Source: Variovorax sp. CAN15 (GTDB lineage: Bacteria; Pseudomonadota; Gammaproteobacteria; Burkholderiales; Burkholderiaceae_C). From it: 44,176 bases of DNA. This document shows positions 32,349-40,841 of the stretch, in pieces. The notes below the pieces were generated by a model. It made no database searches, was not told where the DNA came from, and worked only from the letters and a program-made list of their open reading frames with translations. Within the stretch, counting starts at the first letter, position 1. Each line of letters opens with the position of its first letter. The translations under genes and the position numbers were made by a program. Location of the stretch: the NCBI RefSeq assembly GCF_030462475.1, contig NZ_JASMRZ010000032.1, forward strand, positions 1 through 44,176, written 5' to 3'.

Positions 32349-33458
32349 TCAGGCCCGCATCGCCCGCGACTTCGCATGCACCGCCGCCACCAGCGCCGCC
32401 ACGTTCTCCGTCGGCGTGAACTGGCTGATGCCGTGGCCCAGGTTGAAGATGTGCGTCGGGCCCTGTGTCGCGGGGTCGGCGTGCGGCTTGCCGAAGGCTT
32501 CGAGCACCTTGCCCACCTCGGCCTCGATCCGCGCGGGCGGCGCGAACAGCACGTTGGGGTCGATGTTGCCCTGCAGCGCCTTGGCCTTGCCGTCCGTGCC
32601 CTCGGCGACCCGGCGGCGCGCGGCGGCGAGGTTCACGGTCCAGTCGACGCCCAGCACCTGGCAGTCGAGCGCGCGCATGTCGTCCAGCCACAGGCCGCCG
32701 CCCTTGGTGAACACGATGCGTGGCACCGGCTGGCCGTCGGCGCCGGTGCGCTTGAGGCCGGCCAGCACGCGGGTCGTGTAGGCGAGGCTGAATTCCTGGA
32801 ACGCGCCGTCGGCCAGCACGCCGCCCCAGCTGTCGAACACCATCACGGCCTGCGCGCCGGCATCGATCTGGGCGTTGAGGTACGCGGCCACCGAGTCGGC
32901 ATTCACGGTCAGCACGCGGTGCATGAGGTCGGGGCGGCCGTAGAGCATGCTCTTCACCAGCCGGTAGTCGCTGGAGCCGGCGCCTTCCACCATGTAGCAG
33001 GCCAGCGTCCACGGGCTGCCCGAGAAGCCGATCAGCGGCACCCGGCCGTTCAGCGCCTTGCGGACGGATGCCACGGCGTCGAACACATAGCGCAGCTTTT
33101 CCATGTCGGGCACTTCGAGCGCCGCCACCGCCGCCTCGTCGCGCACCGGACGCGCGAAGCGCGGGCCCTCGCCGGCCTCGAACGACAGGCCCAGGCCCAT
33201 CGCGTCGGGCACCGTCAGGATGTCGGAGAAAAGAATGGCCGCGTCCAGCGGATAGCGCTCCAGCGGCTGCAGCGTGACCTCGGTGGCGTAGCCGGTGTTG
33301 GTGGCCAGCCCCATGAAGCTGCCCGCCTTGGCGCGGGTGGCCACGTATTCCGGCAGGTAGCGGCCGGCCTGGCGCATCAGCCAGACGGGCGTGTGGTCGG
33401 TGGCCTGGCGCCAGCAGGCACGCAGGAAAGTGTCGTTTTGCAGGGGGGCGAAAGGCAT
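32349..33458 (-). CDS. hemE: uroporphyrinogen decarboxylase
   Basis: This 369-aa cytosolic enzyme of haem biosynthesis decarboxylates uroporphyrinogen III to coproporphyrinogen III. Family signatures are [11 protein letters not shown] near residue 25, L-F-S-D-I-L with the catalytic Asp, [16 protein letters not shown] and the C-terminal F-N-L-G-H-G-I. Length and motifs are normal. Its start lies 34 nt after the aroQ stop on the same strand, so it may be read from the upstream cluster as well as from its own promoter. The priA gene follows after the AT-rich region. Confidence 0.97.
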   Translation of the reverse strand: MPFAPLQNDTFLRACWRQATDHTPVWLMRQAGRYLPEYVATRAKAGSFMGLATNTGYATEVTLQPLERYPLDAAILFSDILTVPDAMGLGLSFEAGEGPRFARPVRDEAAVAALEVPDMEKLRYVFDAVASVRKALNGRVPLIGFSGSPWTLACYMVEGAGSSDYRLVKSMLYGRPDLMHRVLTVNADSVAAYLNAQIDAGAQAVMVFDSWGGVLADGAFQEFSLAYTTRVLAGLKRTGADGQPVPRIVFTKGGGLWLDDMRALDCQVLGVDWTVNLAAARRRVAEGTDGKAKALQGNIDPNVLFAPPARIEAEVGKVLEAFGKPHADPATQGPTHIFNLGHGISQFTPTENVAALVAAVHAKSRAMRA

Positions 33459-33492
33459 TCCCCCATTGTCGCAGGCACCTCGGCTCGCTGGT

Positions 33493-33930
33493 TCAGCCTC
33501 GCGCCGCCGTCACCGCCGCGCGCAGGCCGAGCAGGTAGCTGTCCACGCCAAAGCCGCAGATCTGTCCTTTCACGATCTCGGCGAACACCGAGTGATGGCG
33601 GAACGCCTCGCGCGCGTGGATGTTCGACATGTGCAGTTCGACCACGGGCACCGTGAGGATCGCCAGCGCGTCGCGGATGCCGTAGCTGTAGTGCGTCCAT
33701 GCGCCGGCGTTGATGAGCACCGCGTCCACGCCGTCGGCAAAGGCGCGATGGATGCGCTCGCACATCTCGCCCTCGCTGTTGGTCTGGAAGCTCTCGACCT
33801 CGGCGCCCAGTTCCTTGCCGAGTGCCTGCAATTGCGCGTCGATCTCGGCCAGCGTCACCGTGCCGTATTGCTTGGGGTCGCGCTTGCCGAACATGTTGTG
33901 GTTGATGCCGTGCAGCATGAGGATCTTCAT
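33493..33930 (-). CDS. aroQ: type II 3-dehydroquinate dehydratase, divergent
   Basis: This 145-aa protein converts 3-dehydroquinate to 3-dehydroshikimate. Active-site positions known from the M. tuberculosis enzyme are kept: Asn in G-I-N-H-N, Arg and Tyr in K-R-D-P-K-Q-Y-G, Asn and His in I-N-A-G-A-W-T-H, His in E-L-H-M-S-N, and Arg in H-A-R-E-A-F-R-H-H. The usual G-P-N-L-N-x-L-G loop is G-I-N-H-N-M-F-G, which is unusual and lies beside the substrate lid. It sits 22 nt after aroE at the end of a catabolic-looking cluster, so it may serve quinate-type breakdown rather than aromatic amino acid synthesis; that is inference. Confidence 0.88.
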   Translation of the reverse strand: MKILMLHGINHNMFGKRDPKQYGTVTLAEIDAQLQALGKELGAEVESFQTNSEGEMCERIHRAFADGVDAVLINAGAWTHYSYGIRDALAILTVPVVELHMSNIHAREAFRHHSVFAEIVKGQICGFGVDSYLLGLRAAVTAARG

Positions 33931-33952
33931 GTGGCTGTCTCCAGTCGTCGGG

Positions 33953-34774
33953 TCAGACCAGGGGGATGGTCATTCGGTCGATGAGGCTGCGCGTGTCGGG
34001 CCGCACGCCGCGCCACCACAGGAAGGCTTCCGCCGCCTGTTCCACGAGCATGCCGACGCCGTCGGCCAGCTTCGGCACGCCGGCGTTCTGCGCCAGGCGC
34101 AGGAAGGGCGTCAGGCCCTTGCCGTAGGCCAGCTCGTAGGCCAGCCTCGCACCCTGCAGCGCCTGTGCGGGCAGGGGCGGTAATTCGGCCCTGAGGCTCG
34201 CGGAGGTGCCGTTGATGACGATGTCGAATTGCTCGCCCGCCAGATCGCCGTAGCCGCAGCCTTGCACGCGGCCATGCCCGGCAAACTGTTTCGCGAGGTC
34301 GACGGCCTTGGCCTCCGTGCGGTTCGCCAGCACCACCACGGCCGGTTGTTGCGCGAGAAACGGCTGCAGTGCGCCACGCACCGCGCCGCCCGCGCCGAGC
34401 ACCAGCATGCGCGCGCCCTCGAGCGGGAAGCCCAGGTTGCGCTGAATGTCGTTGGTCAGGCCCACGCCGTCGAAGTTGTCGGCAAGGATGCGTTCGCCTT
34501 CGAACTTCAGCGCGTTGGTGGCGCCGGCGAGCTCGGCGCGTTCGAGCCGCTCGGTGGCCAGTGCATAGGCCTGCAGCTTGAACGGGGCGGTGACGTTCAT
34601 TCCACGTCCGCCCGCCTTGTGGAATGCGTGCACGTCGTCGGCGAAGCGCTCCAGCGAGCCTTCGATTGCGCTGTAGTCGATGTCCTGGCCGGTCGCCTGC
34701 GCGAAGCTGCCGTGGATCATCGGCGACTTGGTGTGTCCTATCGGGTTGCCGATCACGGCGTACTTGTCGGTCAT
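33953..34774 (-). CDS. aroE: shikimate dehydrogenase family protein
   Basis: This 273-aa NAD(P)-dependent enzyme interconverts 3-dehydroshikimate and shikimate, or related substrates. It has G-N-P-I-G-H-T-K-S-P-M-I-H, V-T-A-P-F-K with the catalytic Lys, G-A-T-N, D-N-F-D-G with the catalytic Asp, the nucleotide loop G-A-G-G-A-V-R-G, and M-L-V-E-Q-A-A. Two substrate-pocket positions differ from E. coli AroE: Thr for the first Ser of H-S-K-S, and Phe for Thr in D-N-T-D-G. That makes a paralogue with a shifted substrate possible. It lies 10 nt after the CoA-transferase gene and 22 nt before aroQ, within one minus-strand run. Confidence 0.88.
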   Translation of the reverse strand: MTDKYAVIGNPIGHTKSPMIHGSFAQATGQDIDYSAIEGSLERFADDVHAFHKAGGRGMNVTAPFKLQAYALATERLERAELAGATNALKFEGERILADNFDGVGLTNDIQRNLGFPLEGARMLVLGAGGAVRGALQPFLAQQPAVVVLANRTEAKAVDLAKQFAGHGRVQGCGYGDLAGEQFDIVINGTSASLRAELPPLPAQALQGARLAYELAYGKGLTPFLRLAQNAGVPKLADGVGMLVEQAAEAFLWWRGVRPDTRSLIDRMTIPLV

Positions 34775-34784
34775 GGCTGCTTCC

Positions 34785-36014
34785 TTACTTGCTGTAGAGC
34801 ACGCCGTCGGCCTGCATCTCGGCGATCTGCGCGGCGTCGAAACCGAGGCTCGCCGCGATTTCCGCGTTGTGCTCGCCCAGTTCGGGCGCCACCTGCGTGA
34901 CCGAGGTGTCGCAGCCCGACATGTGGAAGGGCAGGTTCGGCAGGCGGATCTTTCCGAGCACCGGATGCTCCTGCTCGATCACCATGCCGCGCGCGCGGAT
35001 CTGCAGATCGGCCAGCACTTCGTCGATGCGCTGAACCTTGGCGGCCGGCACGTCGATGCCGTCCAGCATCTTCAGCACCTGCGCGACCGGCCGCGCAGCA
35101 ACCCACGGCTTCACCACCTCGAGGATCCCGGCGCGATGTGCATTGCGCCCGGCCGAAGCGTGCAGCCGCGTGTCGCTGCCGAAACCCGCGGGGCCGCCGT
35201 TCTGCTCGACCAGCGCGGCAAAGCGCTTCCAGGCGTCGTCCACCTGCGCGGCGATCACGAGGTCGCCGTCCTGCGCGCGGAACACGCCGTAGAGCGTGGA
35301 ATTGGGCATGTCGTGCCCGGTCTGCACCGGCACCTCCTGGCCATTGGAGAGCGTGTAGCACTGCACCGCGTACTCGTGCATGGACACCAGCGTGTCGTAC
35401 AGCGCCATGTCGATGTGCTGCCCGCGGCCGGACTTCACCCGCCCCAGCAGCGCCGCGTTGATTGCGGCGACCGCGTGGATGCCGGTGTACATGTCGCCCA
35501 GCGAGATGCGCAGCAGCGGTGGTGCTTCGCCCGGATTGCCGACCATCTGCATGATGCCGCTCTTCGCTTCCGCGATCAGGCCGAAGCCGGCGCGGTGCGA
35601 GTCGGGGCCGGTGTGGCCATAGGCCGAGATCGAGCAGTACACCAGGCCAGGATTGGTCTCGGCGAGTTCGGCATAGCCCAGGCCCAGCTTGTCGAGGGCG
35701 CCGGGGCGGTAGTTCTCGACGAACACGTCGGCGCTGTCGACCAGCTTCTTCATCAAGGCCCGGCCGCGTGGGTCCTTCGTGTTCACGCTGAGGCCCTTCT
35801 TGCCCATGTTCTGTTGCAGGAAGTAGCCGCTGTGGTCGCCGACGAACCACGCGTGCTGGCGCCCGGCGTCGCCCGTGCCGGGGCGCTCGACCTTGATGAC
35901 TTCCGCACCGAGCGCGGCAAGGCAGCGGCCGACGTAGGGGCCGGCCAGGAAGTGGCTGTAGTCGATGACGCGCAAGCCTGCCAGCGGCAGCGCCTGTTTC
36001 GGTGACGTGCTCAT
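34785..36014 (-). CDS. CaiB/BaiF family (class III) CoA-transferase
   Basis: This 409-aa enzyme moves CoA between carboxylic acids. It shows the family N-terminus G-L-R-V-I-D-Y-S-H-F-L-A-G-P-Y, G-A-E-V-I-K-V-E-R-P-G-T-G-D, F-V-E-N-Y-R-P-G, and G-D-M-Y-T-G-I-H, whose Asp aligns with the catalytic Asp169 of formyl-CoA transferase. The ATG at 36014 overlaps the MaoC stop by 4 bp. With the MaoC hydratase upstream it probably activates an organic acid as a CoA thioester and passes it to hydration; the acid is unknown. Confidence 0.9.
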   Translation of the reverse strand: MSTSPKQALPLAGLRVIDYSHFLAGPYVGRCLAALGAEVIKVERPGTGDAGRQHAWFVGDHSGYFLQQNMGKKGLSVNTKDPRGRALMKKLVDSADVFVENYRPGALDKLGLGYAELAETNPGLVYCSISAYGHTGPDSHRAGFGLIAEAKSGIMQMVGNPGEAPPLLRISLGDMYTGIHAVAAINAALLGRVKSGRGQHIDMALYDTLVSMHEYAVQCYTLSNGQEVPVQTGHDMPNSTLYGVFRAQDGDLVIAAQVDDAWKRFAALVEQNGGPAGFGSDTRLHASAGRNAHRAGILEVVKPWVAARPVAQVLKMLDGIDVPAAKVQRIDEVLADLQIRARGMVIEQEHPVLGKIRLPNLPFHMSGCDTSVTQVAPELGEHNAEIAASLGFDAAQIAEMQADGVLYSK

Positions 36015-36472
36015 GCCGGCTTCCTCGGCACCATCACGCGGTGCTCGCCCTTTTGCACGACCTCGTCGCGCTGGTTGATGAGTTCGGACGGCAGCACGAG
36101 GATGCCCCAGCCCGGCTTGCTCTTCGATTCGCGCTTGCTGCCGACGTGGAATTTCACGCGCACCGTGTCGCCGAGCTTGATGGGGGCCACGAAGCTCCAT
36201 TCCCAGCCGAGGGACATGCCCGGCATGAAGCGCATGTCGCTCTTCGTCTTGAGCCCGTCGGCCACCGACAGGCCGAACAGCCCGTGCGCCACGCGGGTGC
36301 CGAAGGGCGTGGTGCGCGCGTAGGCTTCGTCGGTGTGAACGGGGGTGTGGTCGCCGGTGAGGTCGGCATACGCCATCACGCGCGCCTCCGTCACTTCATA
36401 GGGCGGGCTGATGCACTCCTGGCCGACGACAGCGTCGTCCCAGTACTTGTCTTCGATGGTCAAGGCGGTCAT
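36011..36472 (-). CDS. MaoC-like hot-dog-fold hydratase
   Basis: This 153-aa protein has a single hot-dog domain. The hydratase motif is intact: Y-A-D-L-T-G-D-H-T-P-V-H-T-D-E with the catalytic Asp and His, then R-V-A-H-G-L-F-G. It should add water to an enoyl-CoA-type thioester. It starts at 36472 and ends in a 4-bp overlap with the CoA-transferase gene, a common pairing in bacterial catabolic operons. It is shorter than two-domain MaoC proteins such as itaconyl-CoA hydratase. Confidence 0.88.
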   Translation of the reverse strand: MTALTIEDKYWDDAVVGQECISPPYEVTEARVMAYADLTGDHTPVHTDEAYARTTPFGTRVAHGLFGLSVADGLKTKSDMRFMPGMSLGWEWSFVAPIKLGDTVRVKFHVGSKRESKSKPGWGILVLPSELINQRDEVVQKGEHRVMVPRKPA

Positions 36473-36504
36473 GGTGTGTGTCTCTCTGTATTGGTGACTG
36501 TTCT

Positions 36505-36888
36505 TCAGGCGCGGGGATCGATGGCGAGCGCGCGCGCCACGGCGCCGGCGCTGGCCTGGATGAATTCGACGGCCAGGCCGTCCGGCAGGCGCAGCCAGTT
36601 GCGGCCCTGCGGCATCTCGGTCACGCCGAAGGCCTGCGCGGCGGCGAGCGCGGCTTCGAGGTCTTCGCACATCACGCCGATATGGCCGAGGCGGCCTTCA
36701 GGCCCTGCGTGGTCCGGCTTGGCCATGAACTGCATGCCGCCGAGGGTCCAGTACTGCACCGGCTCTTCGAGCGTGCCCTGCACTTCGCGCATCGTCATGC
36801 CGCAGACGTCGTGGAAGAACCTGATGTGCCAGTGGATGTCCTTCACCCAGATGGCGACGTGCTCCACATAGGCGCGCGGCGTGCTCAT
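36505..36888 (-). CDS. VOC superfamily (glyoxalase-like) protein
   Basis: This 127-aa protein has two beta-alpha-beta-beta-beta halves typical of glyoxalase/dioxygenase-fold proteins. Likely metal ligands are His in Y-V-E-H-V-A-I-W-V, His in L-G-H-I-G-V-M and Glu in G-L-A-V-E-F-I. The first half contains F-F-H-D-V-C-G-M. Its ATG at 36888 overlaps the upstream gene's stop by 4 bp, and the MaoC gene lies 32 nt upstream of position 36505 on the shared transcript's 3' side. It might be an isomerase, lyase or epimerase acting on a cluster intermediate. The exact reaction cannot be read. Confidence 0.82.
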   Translation of the reverse strand: MSTPRAYVEHVAIWVKDIHWHIRFFHDVCGMTMREVQGTLEEPVQYWTLGGMQFMAKPDHAGPEGRLGHIGVMCEDLEAALAAAQAFGVTEMPQGRNWLRLPDGLAVEFIQASAGAVARALAIDPRA

Positions 36889-37814
36889 TTCGCCTCCAGC
36901 CGGCGTTCGATGCCCTTGATGGCCGCAACCAGGGTCTGGTTGACCGGCGTCGGCACCTTGTGCTCGAGCCCTGCGCGCACCACCGCGCCGTTGATGAAGT
37001 CGATCTCGGTGACGGAGCCTTTCTCCAGGCTCTGCAGCATCGAGGTCTTGAACTCGTAGGGCAGGCCTTCGGCGGCCATCACCCATGCATCGCGCGGCGA
37101 TTTGATCGAAAGTTTCACGCCGATGGCCCGCGCGACGGCCATGGCCTCAGCCACGGCAGCGATGGCCGTGGCCTCGATCTCGGGCACCCCGTAGAGGCTG
37201 CCGTACACCTGGCCCGTGATACCGCTGAGCGCGCCGGTCGAGACGTTGATGAGCAGCTTGTCCCACATCACGCCCATGATGTTGTCGCTGACCTCGCAAG
37301 GGAGTTGGGCGCGCTCGAACTCGGCCGCGATGGCCCTGGCGCGTTCGCTCAGGCTGCCGTCGAGTTCACCGATCACCGTGCGCTTGCCGCGCGTGCCGGC
37401 AATGACGCGGCCCGGGCCGAGCAGGACGCCGCCGACGTAGGTCTTGCCGGCGAGCACGTGCGCGCGGCCGGCGACGTCGGCCAGGATCTCTTCGTGGCCC
37501 ATGCCGTTCTGCAGCGACATCAGCGCGGTGTCGGGTCCGACGATCGACAGCGCGCCTTCGATGGCCGAGCGCGTATGGAAGGATTTGACCAGCACGATCA
37601 CCAGGTCGGCCGGCGGCAGGCCCTCGACGCTGGTCGCTGCGCGCACCTTGACGCGGCGCTCCGAATCGCCTTCCTTCATGAGGAGTCCGTCGCGGTTGAT
37701 GGCGTCGACGTGCGCCTGGAAAGGGTCGACGAGCGTGACGTCCGACCCGCCGGCGGCGAGCGTGCCGCCGATGGCGCAGCCGAGGGCGCCAGCGCCCAGG
37801 AAATAGATCTTCAT
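36885..37814 (-). CDS. 2-dehydropantoate 2-reductase family oxidoreductase
   Basis: This 309-aa protein has an N-terminal Rossmann domain starting K-I-Y-F-L-G-A-G-A-L-G-C-A-I-G, then L-V-K-S-F-H-T and Q-N-G-M-G in the ketopantoate reductase pattern. The helical ApbA_C domain includes W-D-K-L-L-I-N and the late S-M-L-Q-S-L-E-K-G. It reduces a 2-keto acid with NAD(P)H, or runs the reverse. Being first in a LysR-controlled catabolic cluster, it is more likely a catabolic dehydrogenase for a hydroxy acid than the pantothenate enzyme PanE. Start ATG at 37814 with gagagacagg upstream. Confidence 0.87.
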   Translation of the reverse strand: MKIYFLGAGALGCAIGGTLAAGGSDVTLVDPFQAHVDAINRDGLLMKEGDSERRVKVRAATSVEGLPPADLVIVLVKSFHTRSAIEGALSIVGPDTALMSLQNGMGHEEILADVAGRAHVLAGKTYVGGVLLGPGRVIAGTRGKRTVIGELDGSLSERARAIAAEFERAQLPCEVSDNIMGVMWDKLLINVSTGALSGITGQVYGSLYGVPEIEATAIAAVAEAMAVARAIGVKLSIKSPRDAWVMAAEGLPYEFKTSMLQSLEKGSVTEIDFINGAVVRAGLEHKVPTPVNQTLVAAIKGIERRLEAK

Positions 37815-37878
37815 GCCTGTCTCTCGAAGGGGTGTCTCGAATGGATGCCGTGAAGATAGGTTTCGGTGAACATCTCGT

Positions 37879-37889
37879 CCATGACATGG
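37879..37889. promoter_or_regulatory. candidate LysR operator palindrome
   Basis: ccatgacatgg is a perfect 5-bp inverted repeat around one base. It lies in the 102-nt space between the divergent reductase gene (start 37814) and the LysR gene (start 37917), where LysR regulators normally bind. It is short and could be chance. Confidence 0.3.
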
Positions 37890-37916
37890 GGCGAATGGTC
37901 TACATTCCGTTTTGAA

Positions 37917-38882
37917 ATGAATGCCGATGACGACAACCTCGATGCGAGCGCGGGCCTGCTCAGCCTCAAGCTGCTGCGCCTGTTCGACCTGATCTACACC
38001 ACGCAGAGCGTGACGCGCGCGGCCGACCAGCTCGGCCAGAGCCAGCCGACGGTGAGCAACTGGCTGGGCCGGCTGCGCAGGCACCTGGGCGACGAGCTGT
38101 TCGTGCGTACCGCCGCAGGCATGCAGCCGACGCCGCGCGCGGACGAGCTGATCGTTCCGGCGCGCGAGGCACTGGCGGCGCTGCGCCGCGTGGCCGCGCC
38201 GCAGGAAGTGTTCGATCCGTCGAGCGCCACAAGGCGCTTTCGCATCTGCATGACGGATGCCAGCCACATCACGCTGCTGCCGCAACTGCTGGCCCATGTG
38301 CGCGCCGTGGGCCCGGGCATTCGCCTGGAGGCCGCGCGCATCGACGAGCAGACCGGGCAGGCGCTGCAGTCCGGTCAGGCCGACCTCGCGATCGGACTGG
38401 TGCCATGGCTCGAATCAGGCTTCTATCAACAGGTGCTGTATCCGCAGGATTGGGTGTGCCTGGTGAATGCACGGCATCCGCGCGTCGGCGCGAAGGGCAT
38501 GGGCCTGCGCGACTACAGGGCCGAGGCGCACATCGGCATCGTCGGCGGCACGGGCGTGCAGTTGCTGGAGGCGGCGCTGCTTCGGCACCGCGTCGAACGG
38601 CGCATCCTGCTGGAGCTGCCCGGCTTCCTGGGCCTGGCCGCCATCGTCTCGACCACCGACCTCATTGCCACCGTGCCCCGCCAGATCGGCGAGACGCTGG
38701 CGCGCACCAACGGGCTCGCGGTGTTCGACTGCCCGGTGCCCGTGCCGCCATTCACCGTCAAGCAGCACTGGCACGCGCGCTACAACCAGGACCCCGCGAA
38801 TCGCTGGCTTCGCGGCCTGTGCGAGGGACTCTTTGCCAGGAAGTCCAAGGCTCGCAAACAAGAGGAAGGCCGCAGAGCCTAG
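37917..38882 (+). CDS. LysR-family transcriptional regulator (cluster regulator)
   Basis: This 321-aa regulator has an N-terminal winged helix (L-L-R-L-F-D-L-I-Y-T-T-Q-S-V-T-R-A-A-D-Q-L-G-Q-S-Q-P-T-V-S near residues 17-45) and a periplasmic-binding-like effector domain. ATG 37917 fits the family; a start at 37866 would add 17 unusual residues. It faces the six-gene reductase-to-aroQ run and probably controls it in response to a pathway intermediate. The DNA-binding region resembles the NodD/PcaQ-type LysR group by eye only. Confidence 0.9.
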   Translation: MNADDDNLDASAGLLSLKLLRLFDLIYTTQSVTRAADQLGQSQPTVSNWLGRLRRHLGDELFVRTAAGMQPTPRADELIVPAREALAALRRVAAPQEVFDPSSATRRFRICMTDASHITLLPQLLAHVRAVGPGIRLEAARIDEQTGQALQSGQADLAIGLVPWLESGFYQQVLYPQDWVCLVNARHPRVGAKGMGLRDYRAEAHIGIVGGTGVQLLEAALLRHRVERRILLELPGFLGLAAIVSTTDLIATVPRQIGETLARTNGLAVFDCPVPVPPFTVKQHWHARYNQDPANRWLRGLCEGLFARKSKARKQEEGRRA

Positions 38883-39081
38883 TGCGCAAGCATCGCCTGA
38901 GCCGTTGCGCCCCTGGCCTCGCGCCGCTGGAACGCGCGGGGCCTCGCTGCAGCGCTCGATCCGTGGAGGGCGCACGCAAGCGCTTCCGCAGGACAGGCAC
39001 GCGGCGGCGCGACATCATCGGTGTCTCCACCCGGGACACCGCGGGTGCTGCGCTCCCGGTCCACGCACGGTGCGCGCTGGA
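38883..39081. other. convergent intergenic region
   Basis: This region lies between two convergent LysR genes. It contains a 6-bp perfect hairpin ggtgtc/gacacc (39020-39025 with 39035-39040, 9-nt loop) that could weakly end transcription, but there is no T run on either side. No coding signal is seen. Confidence 0.35.
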
Positions 39082-40017
39082 TCAACGCACGGGCTTCTCG
39101 CCGAACACCTCGGCCATGAGGCCGACCAGCCACCGCAGGCCTGGATCGCCGTCGCGCGCCGCCGCCCACAGCAGCGACACCTCGTAGGCCGGTGTTTCGA
39201 AAGGCAGCGGGCTCACCGCGAGCCCGAGCGTGTCGCGCCACGTGGCGGCGGCGAAGGTGGGCACGGTGGTGATGGCGGGCATCTGCCGCACGATGAAGGG
39301 GCTGGTCGCGAAGTTGCGGCTGGAGAAGACCACCTTGCGCGCACGCCCCTGCTCGCGCAGCAGCTCGTCGAGGAGGCCGCTGAGGTCGGCGCTGAACGAG
39401 GTCAGCAGGTGCGGGTGGCGCAGGTACTCCTGCAGCGTGATGCGCTTGCCGCGCACCTTCACCAGCGCCGGGTTGTAGACGCAGACGAAGTGCCAGCCGA
39501 ACAGCGCGCGCCGCCGGTGCCACGCGGCGCTGTCGGTGAAGACGCCCACCGCCAGTTCGATCTCGGCCGCGTCGAGCATCGCCGGCGCGTTGGTGCGCTC
39601 GGCCGCGCGCGCCACCAGTCGCACGCCCGGCGCCTCTTCGGAAAGCCGCTGCATCAGCCGAGGCATCAGCGCCACTTCGAGCGCATCGCTCAGCCCGACG
39701 CGGAACACGCGCTCGGCCTTCGCCGGATCGAACGCCGGCCGGGCATGCAGCGCCTGCTGCAGCGACAGCAGCAGCGGCTCGATGACGCGCGCGAGCTCCA
39801 GCGCGCGCGGCGTGGGCGTCATGCCGTGCGAGGTGCGCACGAACAGCTCGTCGCCCAGCGCGGCGCGCAGGCGCTTGAGCGCGCCGCTCAGTGCCGGCTG
39901 GCCGATGAACAGCCGCTGCGCCGCGCGCGTGACGCTGCGTTCGTGCAGCAGCGCGTGGAACACCAGCAGCAGGTTCAGGTCGAGCCGCCTGAAATCACTT
40001 TCGTTGATGTATTCCAT
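39082..40017 (-). CDS. LysR-family transcriptional regulator (divergent from SDR)
   Basis: This 311-aa regulator has a winged helix starting R-R-L-D-L-N-L-L-L-V-F-H-A-L-L, followed by S-V-T-R-A-A-Q-R-L-F-I-G-Q-P-A-L-S and D-E-L-F-V-R-T-S-H-G-M-T-P-T, then an effector-binding domain. The N-terminus resembles the NodD/SyrM-type group. The ATG at 40017 (M-E-Y-I-N) is preferred to an upstream frame extension to 40104 that is rich in Arg and Lys. It is divergent from the SDR gene with 101 nt between starts and probably regulates it and the genes after it. Confidence 0.9.
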   Translation of the reverse strand: MEYINESDFRRLDLNLLLVFHALLHERSVTRAAQRLFIGQPALSGALKRLRAALGDELFVRTSHGMTPTPRALELARVIEPLLLSLQQALHARPAFDPAKAERVFRVGLSDALEVALMPRLMQRLSEEAPGVRLVARAAERTNAPAMLDAAEIELAVGVFTDSAAWHRRRALFGWHFVCVYNPALVKVRGKRITLQEYLRHPHLLTSFSADLSGLLDELLREQGRARKVVFSSRNFATSPFIVRQMPAITTVPTFAAATWRDTLGLAVSPLPFETPAYEVSLLWAAARDGDPGLRWLVGLMAEVFGEKPVR

Positions 40018-40118
40018 GGTTCCAAACGATTTGAATGATAGGCCCGGTGTTCCTAACCTGAAGGCTCTTTCTCTATTTCTCTCTTTCCTTCTTTCATCGG
40101 ACATTCAAAGGAGTCGTC

Positions 40119-40841
40119 ATGGCCTTGGAACAGCAGCAGACAGTGGTGGTGGTCGGTGGCTCGTCGGGCGTGGGCCTCGAGACCGTGCGGCGCATGGCGG
40201 CCACCGGCGCGCGCGTGATCGCGACCGGCCGCGACAACGGCAAGCTGCAGGAAGCGATCGCCGGCATGGGCGCGAACGTGAGCGGCGCAGCCTTCGACGC
40301 CTGCGACCGCGGCGCGCTCGATGCCTTCTTCGACAACACCGGCCCCGTCGACCACCTGGTGCTGACGCTCAGCGGCGGCGAGGGCGCGGGCGAGTTCGCG
40401 CAGCTCGATCTTCAATCGCTGCGCCGCGGCTTCGAGGCCAAGTTCTGGCCGCAGCTCGAAGCGGCCCAGGCCGGCGCGCGCGTGCTGCGCAAGGGCGGCA
40501 GCCTGACCTTCGTGACGGCGATCTCCGCGCGCAACTCGCTGCCCGGCACGGCGGGGCTGGCGGCGATCAACGGCGCGATCGAGGCGATGGTGGGCAGCCT
40601 GGCGCGCGAGCTGCGGCCCAGCCGGGTGAATGCCGTGTCGCCGGGCCTGGTCGACACGCCCTGGTGGAACCGCGTGCCCGCCGCGATGAAGGACGACCTG
40701 TTCCGCCAGCAGGTCGGGATGCTGCCCGTCGGCCGCGTGGGCCGGCCGCAGGACGTGGCGCATGCGATCCAGTTCCTGATCGAGAACGGCTACACGACGG
40801 GGACCGTCATCGAGTGCGATGGGGGGCTGCGGCTGGTGTGA
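40119..40841 (+). CDS. SDR-family protein without catalytic Tyr/Lys
   Basis: This 240-aa protein has a short-chain dehydrogenase fold. The nucleotide loop is G-G-S-S-G-V-G near residue 13, T-G-R-D follows strand 2, and N-A-V-S-P-G-L-V-D-T-P-W-W is the usual segment after helix F. Where SDRs have Y-x-x-x-K this one has Leu147 and Asn151 (G-L-A-A-I-N-G-A-I-E). It therefore lacks the standard proton-transfer pair and may use another chemistry or only bind NAD(P). A good ribosome site aaaggag lies at 40106-40112. It stands divergent to a LysR gene and 153 nt before the hydrolase. Confidence 0.85.
   Translation: MALEQQQTVVVVGGSSGVGLETVRRMAATGARVIATGRDNGKLQEAIAGMGANVSGAAFDACDRGALDAFFDNTGPVDHLVLTLSGGEGAGEFAQLDLQSLRRGFEAKFWPQLEAAQAGARVLRKGGSLTFVTAISARNSLPGTAGLAAINGAIEAMVGSLARELRPSRVNAVSPGLVDTPWWNRVPAAMKDDLFRQQVGMLPVGRVGRPQDVAHAIQFLIENGYTTGTVIECDGGLRLV

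Noticed and set aside
32176..32781. 201-codon plus-strand frame in the hemE-priA spacer
   Set aside because: It runs antisense into hemE, has no ribosome site, and its composition changes at the hemE border.
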